Source of the DNA: Neoceratodus forsteri
Lineage: Eukaryota; Chordata; Ceratodontiformes; Ceratodontidae
Direction: 5' to 3'
Length of the DNA: 64,000 bases
Assembly (NCBI GenBank): GCA_016271365.2
Contig: CM057454.1
Coordinates: 694,725,501 to 694,789,500 of the forward strand
Numbering within the stretch: position 1 is the first letter of the stretch; every line of letters begins with the position of its first letter. The notes beneath the pieces were generated by a model, which was given only the letters and a program-made list of their open reading frames with translations, searched no databases and had not been told where the DNA came from. The position numbers and the translations under genes are program-made. Of this stretch, positions 54,520 to 64,000 are shown in pieces.

Positions 54520-55115
54520 TGGGTTAACAGAACTGAATGGGTATCTGAACAGTTATAGGTGTAAATATCAGGTGATTGAAAGGACTTAACTGCTGTGAGG
54601 TTTAAATTACTGGTAGAAAGATCTAGTAAGTTGGGGAAGTGGCTTAGCTAGAAGGAAGCTAGATTTAAAGACTACCTTAGAAAGATTCTGCTAATATCTT
54701 GGCAGAAGACAACAGGAGAAAGGACTGCTGTGTGACTGGACTTCACTGCTGGGACTATATTGCTCTCCTTCCTTCCCCTCCACCCAAAGCTAGTTCTATT
54801 TTTATAGGCACAGGATTTGACTGACAACAGGAACTTCCTGTTTGGGAGCAGGAAGTGAGTGATCAAAGAACCACCAAAGACCCACCATCCTAGAAGGGCA
54901 GGAGTAGCTCTCCGGCCCCCTCTAGCTGCTGGAGGTCTGCCTCTGAGCAAGAAAGTGGTCCACTGAGAAATACAGGATATTCTTGTCTCAGAACAGGACA
55001 ATCAGGAGCTTAAAGGGCACACAGGCAGAAAGTAAGGAGAGAGAGAGAGAGAGAGAGAAAAAAAAACAGAGGAAAGAGTAAGGACTGAAAACAGTTAAGG
55101 GGCCAGAAATAAGAC

Positions 55116-56040
55116 ATGATTGGAGTGGTGCAGTGCAGTGGCTGTGGAGCAGCAGTCTTCCGGGAGATGTTCTGGAGGATGCGGTGTTGTCCCATCTGCA
55201 GGCACCTCTCTGGGCTGAGGGAGGAGGTTGCTCATCTCCAGGCTGAGTTGACCAGGATTTGTGGGACCTCCTCTTCCATCCAGGGACCACCAGTGCCACT
55301 GCCGTTGCCTCAGAGGTTGCCAAGAAAGAGGAGGTTGGACCACAGTGGGCTCAGGGAGGGTAAGGGTGGTGGAACAGAGGCACATCCCTCCAGTTGTACC
55401 TCTCCACAATTCCTATGCCATTCTGGCAAAGTGTGGTTCCTCTATGGAGGCACCCACCGTGGAGACCAATGAGGATGCTGAGAACCTCCACAAAAGAGAC
55501 CCACAGGAGGGTGGCAGGGGACCCTGCAGGGGAAGGAAACAACTCCTGGTGGGGGACTCCATTGTTAGGAAGGTAGAACTGGGGGAGGAAGGGGAGAGGG
55601 AGGTAAGGTGCCTGCCTGGCGCCATGGCTTGGAGGGACAGGGAGCGAATCCTCAGGATTGCCAGAGCAGCTGCCCAGGGAAGGGAGCTGGATGTCATTGT
55701 CCACCTAGGGACAAATGTCCTGGCTAAGAAAGGGATTAGAGAAGTGCAGGAAGAATTTGTGGAATTGGGGAGGGGATTTAGTCAAGTAGCACGCACGGTA
55801 ACCTTCTCGGAGGTGCTGCCCATCTATGGCATAGGAGAGGCTAGGGTGTTCCACACCATGGGATTCAATCAATGGTTGAAAAACTGGTGTGGAGCTCAGG
55901 GTTTTGGCTTCATTGGGGACTGGGGGTCCACCTGGAGTGATGCAAGCCTATACTGGCATGATGGGCTGCATCTGTCTGGGAGGGGAACCAGGATCCTAGG
56001 TGATAGGTTTAAATGCTTCATTGGCAAGCTTTTAAACTAG
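55116..56040 (+). pseudogene. CR1 ORF1: zinc finger plus SGNH hydrolase
   Basis: ORF1 proteins bind LINE RNA; in CR1 they can carry an esterase-like domain. From ATG 55,116: CSGCGAAVFREMFWRMRCC then CPICRH, a paired-Cys finger, followed by a coiled coil LREEVAHLQAELTRI (~55,214). After a frame change (~55,330-55,440) the SGNH domain runs 55,535-56,040: block I LLVGDSIVRKVELGE (~55,545), block III DVIVHLGTNVLAKKGIREVQ (~55,690), LPIYGIGEARVF (~55,818), WLKNWCGAQGFGFIGDW (~55,873) and block V LYWHDGLHLSGRGTRILGDR (~55,950; Asp-Gly-x-His). The usual Gly-x-Asn-Asp of block III is GTNV, a lost Asp. It ends at 56,038-56,040. ORF2 overlaps or follows directly. Confidence 0.87.
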
Positions 56041-56189
56041 CCAAGAGGGGAGGCACTGGAAAGGAGCAGAAAAATCCTATCCCCCCTCAAATAATCAAGG
56101 TAGTAAGTGCGGCAAACACCAACATAGAGGTGTCGATAGGGAGAAGGGCAGGGGTAAATGGAGAAAGTGACAAAGGCAAGAAGGACAGG

Positions 56190-58960
56190 GATGGGGCAAA
56201 AGGGAGTAAGGCCATCAGGAAATGGAGGGTAATGAGTACCAAGCTCCCTGAGTTGGTGGCCTTGATGGAAGAGGGATGCCTGGATATCGTAGCAGTCACA
56301 GAAACATGGTACACAGAGAACTATGACTGGGATGTTAACATACCAGGGTACATAACCTACAGGAGAGACAGGCAGGGGAGAAGAAGGGGAGGAATAGCTC
56401 TCTATGTAAAGGAAGGGATAAAAGCAACTGAACAAAAGAGTAAACAGGGAGGAGAGGAGGCACTGTGGGTCACCTTGGAGACTGGAAAGGGCACCACAAT
56501 CCGCACAGGGGTTGTGTACAGACCCCCATGTCAGGGGAAGGGAATGGACAAGGATATGATAGAAGGCATTCTTAGAATGGCAGAGAAAGGGGAGATACTA
56601 TTGATGGGAGACCTGAATATGCCAGACGTTAACTGGAGCACATTTGCTGCAGCCACATCCAAGAGCAGGGCCATTCTTGATGCCCTACCGGTGGCAGGCA
56701 TTAGACAGCTAGTTTCAGAACCCACTCGTGAGGGAGCAATCATAGACCTCGTACTCTCAAACTGGGACAGTGAGAGTATCTCAGATCTAGAAGTGGGTTG
56801 CCATCTGGGGACAAGTGACCATCAAACAGTGTGGTTCACGTTAAACTCGGCTACAGAGTCAAGCCATACAAAAGTGAGGGTAATGGACTTTAGGAGAGCT
56901 GACTTTGGCAAGATGGGAGAGTGCCTCAGAAAAGCACTAGCAAACAGGCTAGAAGGAGGTGTGGAGCAACAATGGGGAATCATCAAAACTGTCATCACAG
57001 AGGCAACAAGCCTTTGTGTGAAGCAAATAAACAAATCAAAATGAAAGAAAAAGCCACTATGGTTCTCAAAAGAGGTGGCTGTGAAAGTCAGGAAGAAAAA
57101 GATAGCATTCTGGAAGTATAAGGAAACACAGAAGGAGCAGGACAGAAGCTGTACCAGTTAAGGCATAAGGAAGCAGGAGGAAGTCAAAATAGCAAAGGCC
57201 CAAACTGAGGAAAAGATAGCCAACTCAGTTAAGAAGGGGATAAAACCTTTATAGGTACATCAGCGGAGTAGAAAAGACAAAGGAGGGATAGTGAGGCTGA
57301 ATAGAATGAGACGGTGGGTGGGTAGAGGGGACAGTGAAAATCAGGGATACTGAACGAATATTTCTGCTCAGTATTCACAAAGAGGAGGGGAAGTGCCTAA
57401 TCCAATTAACAGAAGCACTCTTGATAGGGGGTCGATCCAAGTCCTTTCACAGAAGAAAGGGTTCTGCAAGAACTCCTAAAACTGAAGGTGGACAAAGCAA
57501 TGGGTCCTGATGGAATTCACCCCAGAATTTTAAAAGAATTAAGGGAGGAACTAGTGAAACCACTGGCTACCCTTTTTAATAAATCATGGGAGGATGGTGT
57601 GGTACCCGAGGACTGGATGAAGGCGGATGTGATTCCCCTTCACAAAGGTGGGACCAAGACAGACGCAGGAAACTACAGACCTGTCAGTCTGACCTCTGTG
57701 GTAGGGAAAGTGATGGAGTCACTTCTGAAGGAAAGAATAGTTGAGTACCTAGAGGCCAGTGGAGCACAGGACCCAAGGCAGCATGGATTCTAGCGGAAGG
57801 TCATGTCAGACGAATCTAATAGATTTCTTTGACTGGGTGACCAAAGTAGTAGACCAGGGAGGGGCTGTGGACATGGTCTACCTAGACTTTAGCAAGGCAT
57901 TTGACACAGTCCCACACAAAAGATTAATAGTCAAATTAACCAGCCTGGGAGTGGGTCCTGGGTGGTAGCCTGGGTAAAACATTGGCTGCAGAACAGGACA
58001 CAGAAGGTAATTGTAAATGGAGTCCACTCTGAAGAAAGAGAGGTTACTAGTGGGGTACCACAGTGTTCAGTATTGGGTGCAGTCCTTTTTAATGTCTTCA
58101 TCAGTGACATTGCAGAGGGACTGGAAGGAAAAGTATGCCTTTTACAGATGACACAAAGCTCTGCAACAGGGTTGATACACAAGGAGGCGTGGAAAAGGAT
58201 GAAAAGGGACTTGGCAAGGTTGGAGGAATGGTCAAGTATGGCAGCTAGGATTCAATGCAAGAAGTGCAAAATAATGCACCTGGAAACAAGAACCCAGGGA
58301 AGAATACACAATGGGTGGGGAGGTAGTAACAACAACAAAAAGGAAAGGGACCTGGGGTAATCATATCAGATGACCTTAAGGTTAGCAAGCAATGTGAGAA
58401 GGCAGTAGGGAGGACTGGGGGTATACTGGGATGTATAGGGAGAGGCATCAGCAGCAGAAAACAGGAAGTTTTTATCCCTCTGTACAGACAGTTGGTGAGA
58501 CCCCATCTGGAGTAGTGTGTCCAGTTCTGGAGACCCCATCTCCACAAGGACATAGACAGGATAGATGTAGTCCAGAGGAGGGCAACTAAAATGGTCCAGG
58601 GTCTGCAGGAGAAGCCGTATGAGGAGAGACTAAGGGAGCTTAATATGTATACCCTTGAGGAAAGAAGGGAGAGGGGGGACATGATAGAAACTTTTAAGTA
58701 CCTCAGTGGAATCAACAAAGTCCAAGGGGGTAGCATCTTTCAGAAAAAGAGACTTGCAAGAACAAGGGGACACAATTTAAAGATAGAGGGAGGGCGGTTC
58801 AGGGGCAATGTGAGGAAGTAATTTGTCACAGAGAGGGTAGTGGATGCATGGAACAGCCTTCCTGAGGAGGTTGTGGGGTCTAAAACTGTGGGATAATTCA
58901 AGAATGCATGGGACAGACATAAGGCAATTCTTGTGGGGGGTAGGAAGAAATAGGCTGTTG
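56190..58960 (+). pseudogene. CR1 ORF2: endonuclease and reverse transcriptase
   Basis: APE-type endonuclease at 56,230-56,850: KLPELVALMEEGCLDIVAVT-ETWY (~56,240), RRDRQGRRRGGIALYVKEGI (~56,360), GVVYRPP, ILLMGDLNMPDVNWST (~56,599) and LGTSDHQTVWF (~56,807, the terminal SDH box). The linker decays after 57,044. RT runs 57,488-58,360: KAMGPDGIHPRILKELREEL, YRPVSLTSVVGKVMESLLKE, VYLDFSKAFDTVPHKRL (motif A, ~57,874), SGVPQCSVLGAVLFNVFISD (~58,039). The expected FADD box (~58,138) is lost in a frameshift. The C-terminus from 58,591 includes MVQGLQEKPYEERLRELNMY and KYLSGINKVQGGSIFQKKRL. Multiple frame changes. Confidence 0.92.
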
Positions 58961-59765
58961 GTTAACTAGGATCTACAGCCTATCCTGTAGGTAGGAAAAT
59001 GGGCAGACTAGATGGGCCAAGCGGTCCTTATCTGCCATAAAAGTCTATGTTTCTATTTTTCTATGTATTGCCATGTGCTGCCACCCACTGCTGGGTGCTC
59101 ATGGTGGGTCTGGCTTGTATGGTTCTGTGGTACACAAGGTTGCAGTGTGACGGGGGGATGCATGGGGATTCCTGCAGTGATGGTCACTGCTCATGGGTGG
59201 TGTCTTGGGGTCACAGTGCAGGGTGTGCTGTGCACAAGAGGGGGCTGATGTACACTGGGGTGGTCTGCCCCCTTTGTGTGGCAGTCTCAGCTTGCCAGTG
59301 GTGTACTGGGGCAACATGGCCGGCTGTGCTTTGTTGGCTTGTCCCCATGGGCGGTGGATATTCCGTCCCTCCCCACTTATGCTGTGCTTGGGGTGTGGGG
59401 TGCATTGTTAGTTCTGCAGTGTGTTCCTGTGCCCATCTGTGGCATGGGTGGTGGGCCCCTGCCTACCTCCCTGGTTGTGCAGTTCCATTGCTCTGCTGCT
59501 GGGGGGCTCCCTGCTTGTGCTATGGCACCTCTGGACTGCTCAGCTGGGCTGCCCTTGTTGCGCTATAGTGCATCGTATCTGCTCAGCTTCCCCTTCCTGG
59601 TTGCGCTATGGCACAGATTGTGCGATATTCAGACGTTGGCTGGTTGCGCAATTTGTCTTGCTCCATGTTTGAATATCACATCTATTGCACGTGTGCTCAA
59701 TGGACTTGTGCTTGCTCCCGCTATTGCGCACATTTTGGGCGCAGTTTGAATATCCGGCCCCTATT

Positions 59766-61578
59766 GTATATCTGAAATTGTATATTGCTTAATTCTCTCT
59801 TTCTTATTTATTTTTTTTTATTCACAGTCTAACATTCATAATTCACATGAAGACTGGCACCTGATAAAGGTGCCATGTCAATGGTTCTCTTTCAGCCTTT
59901 GTCATGTCCAGCTGAATAATAGCCCTCTATCCCATGACTTAATTTCAGCCCAAGTTTTTAGCTCTGTTCTCCTGAGGGCTTCTAGCATAAATAAGGTCTG
60001 ATCTTAAAGTATGCTATGTATTATGAAATGCTTCACCACTGACTGTGGATCATTATCAATGATTGGAGCCTCCTCTTACCCCATTCATACACCTTACCCT
60101 TATGAGCGGTGATCAAGCATGCCTCGGAGGGCCTCGGAAACATTGGTTTAAATCTGATGTGTAGGAGTGAGTTGATGGGGAGAGCAAGTCACTTTTTGTT
60201 GCACTGCAGCCTGCAGATCTCAAAAAGAAATGGGACAATTATTTTTATTTTTTTACCTCTTGAGGAAAACATTAGGTGCAGTCAGAATTGGAACTCTGGG
60301 ATGACACTGTGAACTGATCAAACTCCAAATGCAACAAGAGGCCAATTAATTATGGCATATATTTCAAAATAAAAATAACTTACTTAGAAAGGGACTGGAA
60401 ATGAAGCTGGGAACCAAATGAATCTCCTACATCATCTCCCACCTGCTCTGTGCCTTGTAATTCACTGACAGTCCCATCTGACACTGTGACACACATCTTG
60501 GGAGGAGGGGGAGGTTGCAGTGATGATTATTACATTATTTTGTCAGCATCGTCCCCTCCCACGTGGTCACCAGTTATGGTCACAGCATATGTGGATTGGT
60601 TAATTTGAGGATTGGATGGGAATCATGTGTAGGATATGGGATGACAGGCTGGGACAGGTCATCATGGGTCAGCCAGGAATCCAATATGGAATCGGACTTC
60701 ATTTGTTTTATGTTTGCCGGTGTCTGAGACTCTTGCAAACATGAAACAAAGCATCGATTTTATTTTTCAGCCATTCTTTTCTCACTGAATTAAACTAAAG
60801 AAAAAAAATTAAAGATCATTTAAGGGGGAGGAGGAGGGCCAGAGGCTGCATGTCTCTGAGCCAGATACTCAATTTGGTGACTGCTGACTGGGAGGTACTG
60901 TGCACCAGTTTTCATTCTCGTGAGTATGCCTGCAATCTGTTGGAGACACGGTTGCACTTTGTTGCAGCCTGTTGAGACCTGCATAGCTGGTTTTCCTGCC
61001 CATGTCCTCTCAATAGTGTGAAATATCTGCAGGAGCTATGGCGATGCAGCAGTTACAAGCTGCATAACTCCCAGTCCTCACACATCACAGCAATTCATAC
61101 CACAGTCCAATCAGTAACTGCCTTCCAATTTGAGGACTGATAAATCAGTCTGACTATCTGAGGATAATAATGTTATGAATTTGTTTGACTTTTTTGGTGG
61201 GAAGCAGGATGTATCAGCTGAATGTATATTCATTGCAACTGCTACCTGGTGGTTTGGCTTTGACAGGTTTATGAGGGGTGGGGCAGACCAAAAGGGCTAT
61301 TCCTATATGCTGTAGTAAGAATGACTAGCCCTATGGTAAACCTGTGGTGTGCTGCTAGTAAGTTTTGCCCTAAATAATAAACCTTAATTTGGGAATTTCT
61401 GGAGTGTGTGGGAGGATACGTAATGTAGATTGGCAGGAAAATGGAGCAATTGATGTTCTAGCCATATTACCCCTCCTACTCCAAGGGCTGGATCCAATCG
61501 GGGCACTGATTCCAACTTTACTTTTTATGTTTGTGTTTTTTAAATTCTCTGGTCCCCATACAATTAAAATTAATCTTG
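59766..61578. other. No recognisable gene
   Basis: A segment at ~60,095-60,150 (AGCATGCCTCGGAGGG... TTGGTTTAAATC) is loosely tRNA-like and could be a SINE remnant; otherwise no domain-bearing ORF or repeat boundary. Confidence 0.4.
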
Positions 61579-61618
61579 CTTTCCTTTCCTTTCCTTTCCT
61601 TTCCTTTCCTTTCCTTTA
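61579..61618. repeat. (TTTCC)n microsatellite
   Basis: Seven to eight TTTCC units. Confidence 0.95.
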
Positions 61619-61795
61619 GTCTCTACAAATAGTGAAAGGTGGAATGGGTGCAGCTGGTTGTTATGTGCTGCAGATATATTCAGACATTGGCAAGAAGCTT
61701 TTTAATTGATGCAAACAATTCAATGAAGTCAGGGATCTGATTACAAAATGAAACAGTCCCTCTAGCCTTCTTATGCTCTCCAAGCTGCACATCAT

Positions 61796-61885
61796 TTATT
61801 TATTTCATTAATTTATTTATTTAAATGATGGTAACCGGGAAAGGCACAGTGATCCAAGGCTTGTTTTCAGGTATGGCTTGGGGGA
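61796..61885 (-). repeat. LINE/SINE 3' tail fragment
   Basis: The minus strand reads CCATACCTGAAAACAAGCC ... CTTTCCCGGTTACC followed by AAATAAATAAAT; a diverged match to the tails at 5,735-5,816 and 47,196-47,290. The rest of the parent element is not visible. Confidence 0.6.
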
Positions 61886-62299
61886 CAGATTGGTATAAAG
61901 AAGAATATGAAGAAAATATACAATGTGAATGAGTAAAACATACATGTAGGTACACTGTTGCAATACTGCCAGATTACAGAACATCATTTTGGTATGTACA
62001 AATACACTTTGAATAGATTACATACATAAAAAGATACAAATGCATACATGGTTAAAATAAGCATGACTTAGAGTTCATACAACTGATGAAACAGCAAAAT
62101 AGCCAGTTTGCAGTATGACAAAGTGGTATTGCACACAACTGAGTGGATTACATATAAATTTGGAATAATAATTTTATAAAAGGAAACCAGTTTTATTTAG
62201 TTCAGATCAAGGTACAGACTGAACAAAGACTGCTATGCCCACGGACCTCCCTAGAGAGGTTTGGATTTCGTGCCCCTCCAAAATTTCTGGTTGCATGAC
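61886..62299. other. No recognisable gene
   Basis: AT-rich sequence with no ORF of note and no repeat boundary seen. Confidence 0.4.
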
Positions 62300-63900
62300 G
62301 CCCCTGCTACTAGCTCTGGTTTTCCCCCTGATAGTAGTGGTAGTAGCAGTGGTGAAGTGGTTACTTTGGACTGCCTGTTTCTCTTCCTCCACATTACTTC
62401 ATATTGCATTCCATACCGAGACCCGTTGCTATGCTAAACATAACCGGTGACATACAAGCACACTGACCCCTTCTACAAAAAGTCAAGCTCAGGAGACCGG
62501 TTTAAAAAGAAAATAGAGATATAGGACTTGCCTGTCTTTGGACTACATCATCGTTATCCTGGGGGTGGGTGGGAGGTGCAGATAGTACATCACGTCATCA
62601 TTGTACTTGTAGCAACTGTTGCAGACAAACAAGTCCTTGATCTCACACACAATTGCTTTCTCGTCTGATGAGATCATTTACCTAAGTGCACCTAAGGATA
62701 ATTATTTCTGTTATAACAGTATTGATTTGAGGCATGCTGCTACTGTACCTCTGTTTTTCCCCCTCTAATAGCAGCGATAGTAGCAGTGGTGAAGTGGTCA
62801 CTTTGGACTGCCTGGTGCTCTTCTTTCATATTACTTCTTGTTGAGTTCCATACCGAGACCCGTTGCTATGTTAAACATAATTGGTGATATACAAACACTA
62901 AACCCACTGACCCCTTCTACGAAAAGTCAGACTCAGGAGACTGGTTTAAGAAATAGGGATCTGGGACTTGCCTGCATTTTGGACTGCATCAGGGGTGCAG
63001 CTGGTACAGCACGTCATTGTACTTGTAGCAACTGTGCTAGACAAGTCCCTGTTCTCACACACAGAGTTGCTTTATCATTCTGAGGAGATCATTTACCTAA
63101 ATGCATGTAATAAATAATCACATTGATAAATGCTGCTAGCTCTGTTATTTTTCCCCTCCTAGTAGTGGTAGTAGTAACTAGTAAGAGTGGCAAGTTGATT
63201 ACTTTTGAACTGCCTGGTGCTCTTCTCTCATGTTGCTTTGCATTGCATTCCATACTGAGAGAGAGTCTTTGCTGCTAAACAAAAAAACACACGTGGTGCC
63301 CGTGACTGAGAAATAAAACTAGTAAACTATACAAAGTACAATTATACACACTATCTCCTTCTAAAAAATCAGACTCAGAAGGAGATTATTTACAAATTAG
63401 AGATCTGGTCTGGGACTTTCTTGTCATCACAGTCACTTTCTCATTCTTTTCTAAGCAGTCATTTTTGGTAAATGTTCCTTAACCATATTGATCTCAGTGC
63501 TGGAGATTACTTCTGGATTTCCCGATTGTAGTAAGCGGGGGTAGTAGCGGTCTTGAAGTGGTAGCAGGCTGACTGGCTCTCTCTGACTGGCAGCCCTCTG
63601 TTCTGTCCTAGTGCTGTTTTTTTGTTCCTGGCTTCTTCTTCATTACTTAACTAGACATTCACACTATTGCCTATACCTGTTGAGAAATAGAAATCACTGC
63701 TGTCAATAATGTATGCACAGTATTAGTAATTAGTATTACTTTCTTAAATATCAGAAACAGAAAAGGGATTAGAGAGTGTTCTGGGAGTTGCCTGCCTTTT
63801 GACAAAAAAATCTCTTGGACAGTATGTGGTGGGTGGCTTTCAGAGTTTCATGGTTCACTACTGTTAATAGCTTATACACAGTATTAGTAATTAAGAAAAT
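62300..63900 (+). repeat. Tandem array of ~390-430-bp units (hAT-related), four copies
   Basis: Unit starts near 62,305, 62,740, 63,132 and ~63,515. Shared words in order: GTAGTAGCAGTGGTGAAGTG, TTTGGACTGCCTG, CATACCGAGACCCGTTGCTA, CTGACCCCTTCTAC, CAGACTCAGGAGACTGG, GGGACTTGCCTG, GTACTTGTAGCAACTG, CTCACACACA and GATCATTTACCTAA. Divergence grows rightward. Part of the unit also lies at 46,590-46,860 beside the BED-hAT core. Non-coding. Confidence 0.85.
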
Positions 63901-64000
63901 ACAAAATCACACATGCCCCCACAATGCAAAGCATCATGGGTTGCATATGCAAATCACCACAGAATGTTATGCTGGTCCAACTTTAAGCAGAATTGCATGG

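Larger units (their letters stand above)
54520..59066 (+). mobile_element. CR1 LINE, nearly full length
   Basis: The 5' leader (~54,520-55,115) contains a (GA)n tract at 55,037-55,060. ORF1, ORF2 and a short 3' UTR follow, ending in TCTATGTTTCTATTTTTCTA (59,044-59,063), the octamer-like CR1 terminus. It is inserted in the Harbinger 3' portion; Harbinger sequence resumes at ~59,067. The exact 5' edge is uncertain. At least three other CR1 fragments in the window share its 3' part. Confidence 0.88.
48287..59761 (+). mobile_element. PIF/Harbinger DNA transposon, interrupted by a CR1
   Basis: Left end GGGATGTTCAAAAGGGTTGC then GCC-ATGCGCAATAGGG; right end, reverse-complemented, GGGGCCGGATATTCAAACTG then CGCCCAAAATGTGCGCAATA. 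The shared TTCAAA, TGCGCC and GCGCAATAG blocks make imperfect TIRs. TATT flanks both ends (48,283-48,286; 59,762-59,765); Harbinger duplications are usually 3 bp, so the exact edge may be off by one. Contents: HARBI1-like transposase (+), SANT/Myb gene (-), second SANT/Myb-like gene (+). Removing the CR1 leaves ~6.9 kb. Confidence 0.8.

Noticed and set aside
59047..59749. Cys/Trp/Gly-rich frames of up to 173 codons
   Set aside because: They lie in the Harbinger 3' end after the CR1, with no domain; composition comes from TG-rich sequence.
61389..61619. 76-codon frame ending in FLSFPFLSFPFL repeats
   Set aside because: The end translates the (TTTCC)n microsatellite and the rest has no domain.
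62300..63900. CRISPR array
   Set aside because: Units are ~400 bp, diverged throughout and without spacer structure; the genome is eukaryotic.

Overview
The window is eukaryotic DNA from a large, repeat-dense genome. It contains no host gene that I can recognise; almost every readable protein belongs to a transposable element. The mixture (CR1, L2-like and Tx1-clade LINEs, a Ngaro-type tyrosine-recombinase retrotransposon, a Gmr1-type Ty3/gypsy element, hAT and Harbinger DNA transposons, tRNA-derived SINEs) fits a non-mammalian, non-avian vertebrate. An amphibian is my best guess; a shark, lobe-finned fish or reptile cannot be excluded from the sequence alone. All coding copies carry stops or frameshifts, so nothing here looks active. 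Layout: 1-349 is a foldback element. About 1.87-5.82 kb is an L2/CR1-group LINE. 8.05-8.86 kb is a tandem repeat. From 8.9 to 46.9 kb I read one deeply nested insertion stack. The outermost layer is a BED-finger hAT transposase, with its 5' half at 8.9-10.3 kb and its probable 3' half at 45.6-46.2 kb. Inside it lies a Tx1-clade LINE on the minus strand, whose ORF2 is split at its YADD catalytic box: the 5' half ends at 42.62 kb and the 3' half resumes at 13.51 kb. The splitting element is a Ngaro-type retrotransposon (26.8-42.62 kb, minus) with the A1...B1-A2-B2 split repeats, gag, RT-RNase H, tyrosine recombinase and an SGNH hydrolase. That Ngaro was hit three more times. A 7.5 kb Gmr1-type gypsy element (29,157-36,697, 5-bp GGCCC target duplication) sits in its recombinase gene. 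A CR1 tail (40.57-41.18 kb) sits in its 5' region. A 13.2 kb hAT transposon of the ZMYM/DUF4371 kind (13,574-26,800) sits in its last repeat, with matching TIRs and a decayed 8-bp target duplication. The hAT itself carries CR1 fragments, SINEs and foldbacks. To the right, a tRNA-derived SINE (47.20-47.63 kb) shares its 3' tail with the LINE at 2-5.8 kb. A Harbinger transposon spans 48,287-59,761, with a HARBI1-like transposase, one SANT/Myb gene on the minus strand and a second SANT/Myb-like gene on the plus strand. A nearly full-length CR1 with ORF1 and ORF2 (about 54.5-59.07 kb) interrupts it. The last 4 kb hold simple repeats, a LINE/SINE 3' tail and a tandem array (62.3-63.9 kb) whose unit also occurs beside the BED-hAT 3' half. 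How the genes work together: each element's genes form a self-contained mobilisation kit (gag with RT and recombinase; gag with protease, integrase and RT; transposase with SANT proteins; ORF1 with ORF2). There is no pathway linking elements, apart from the likely parasitism of the SINE on LINE machinery through the shared tail.
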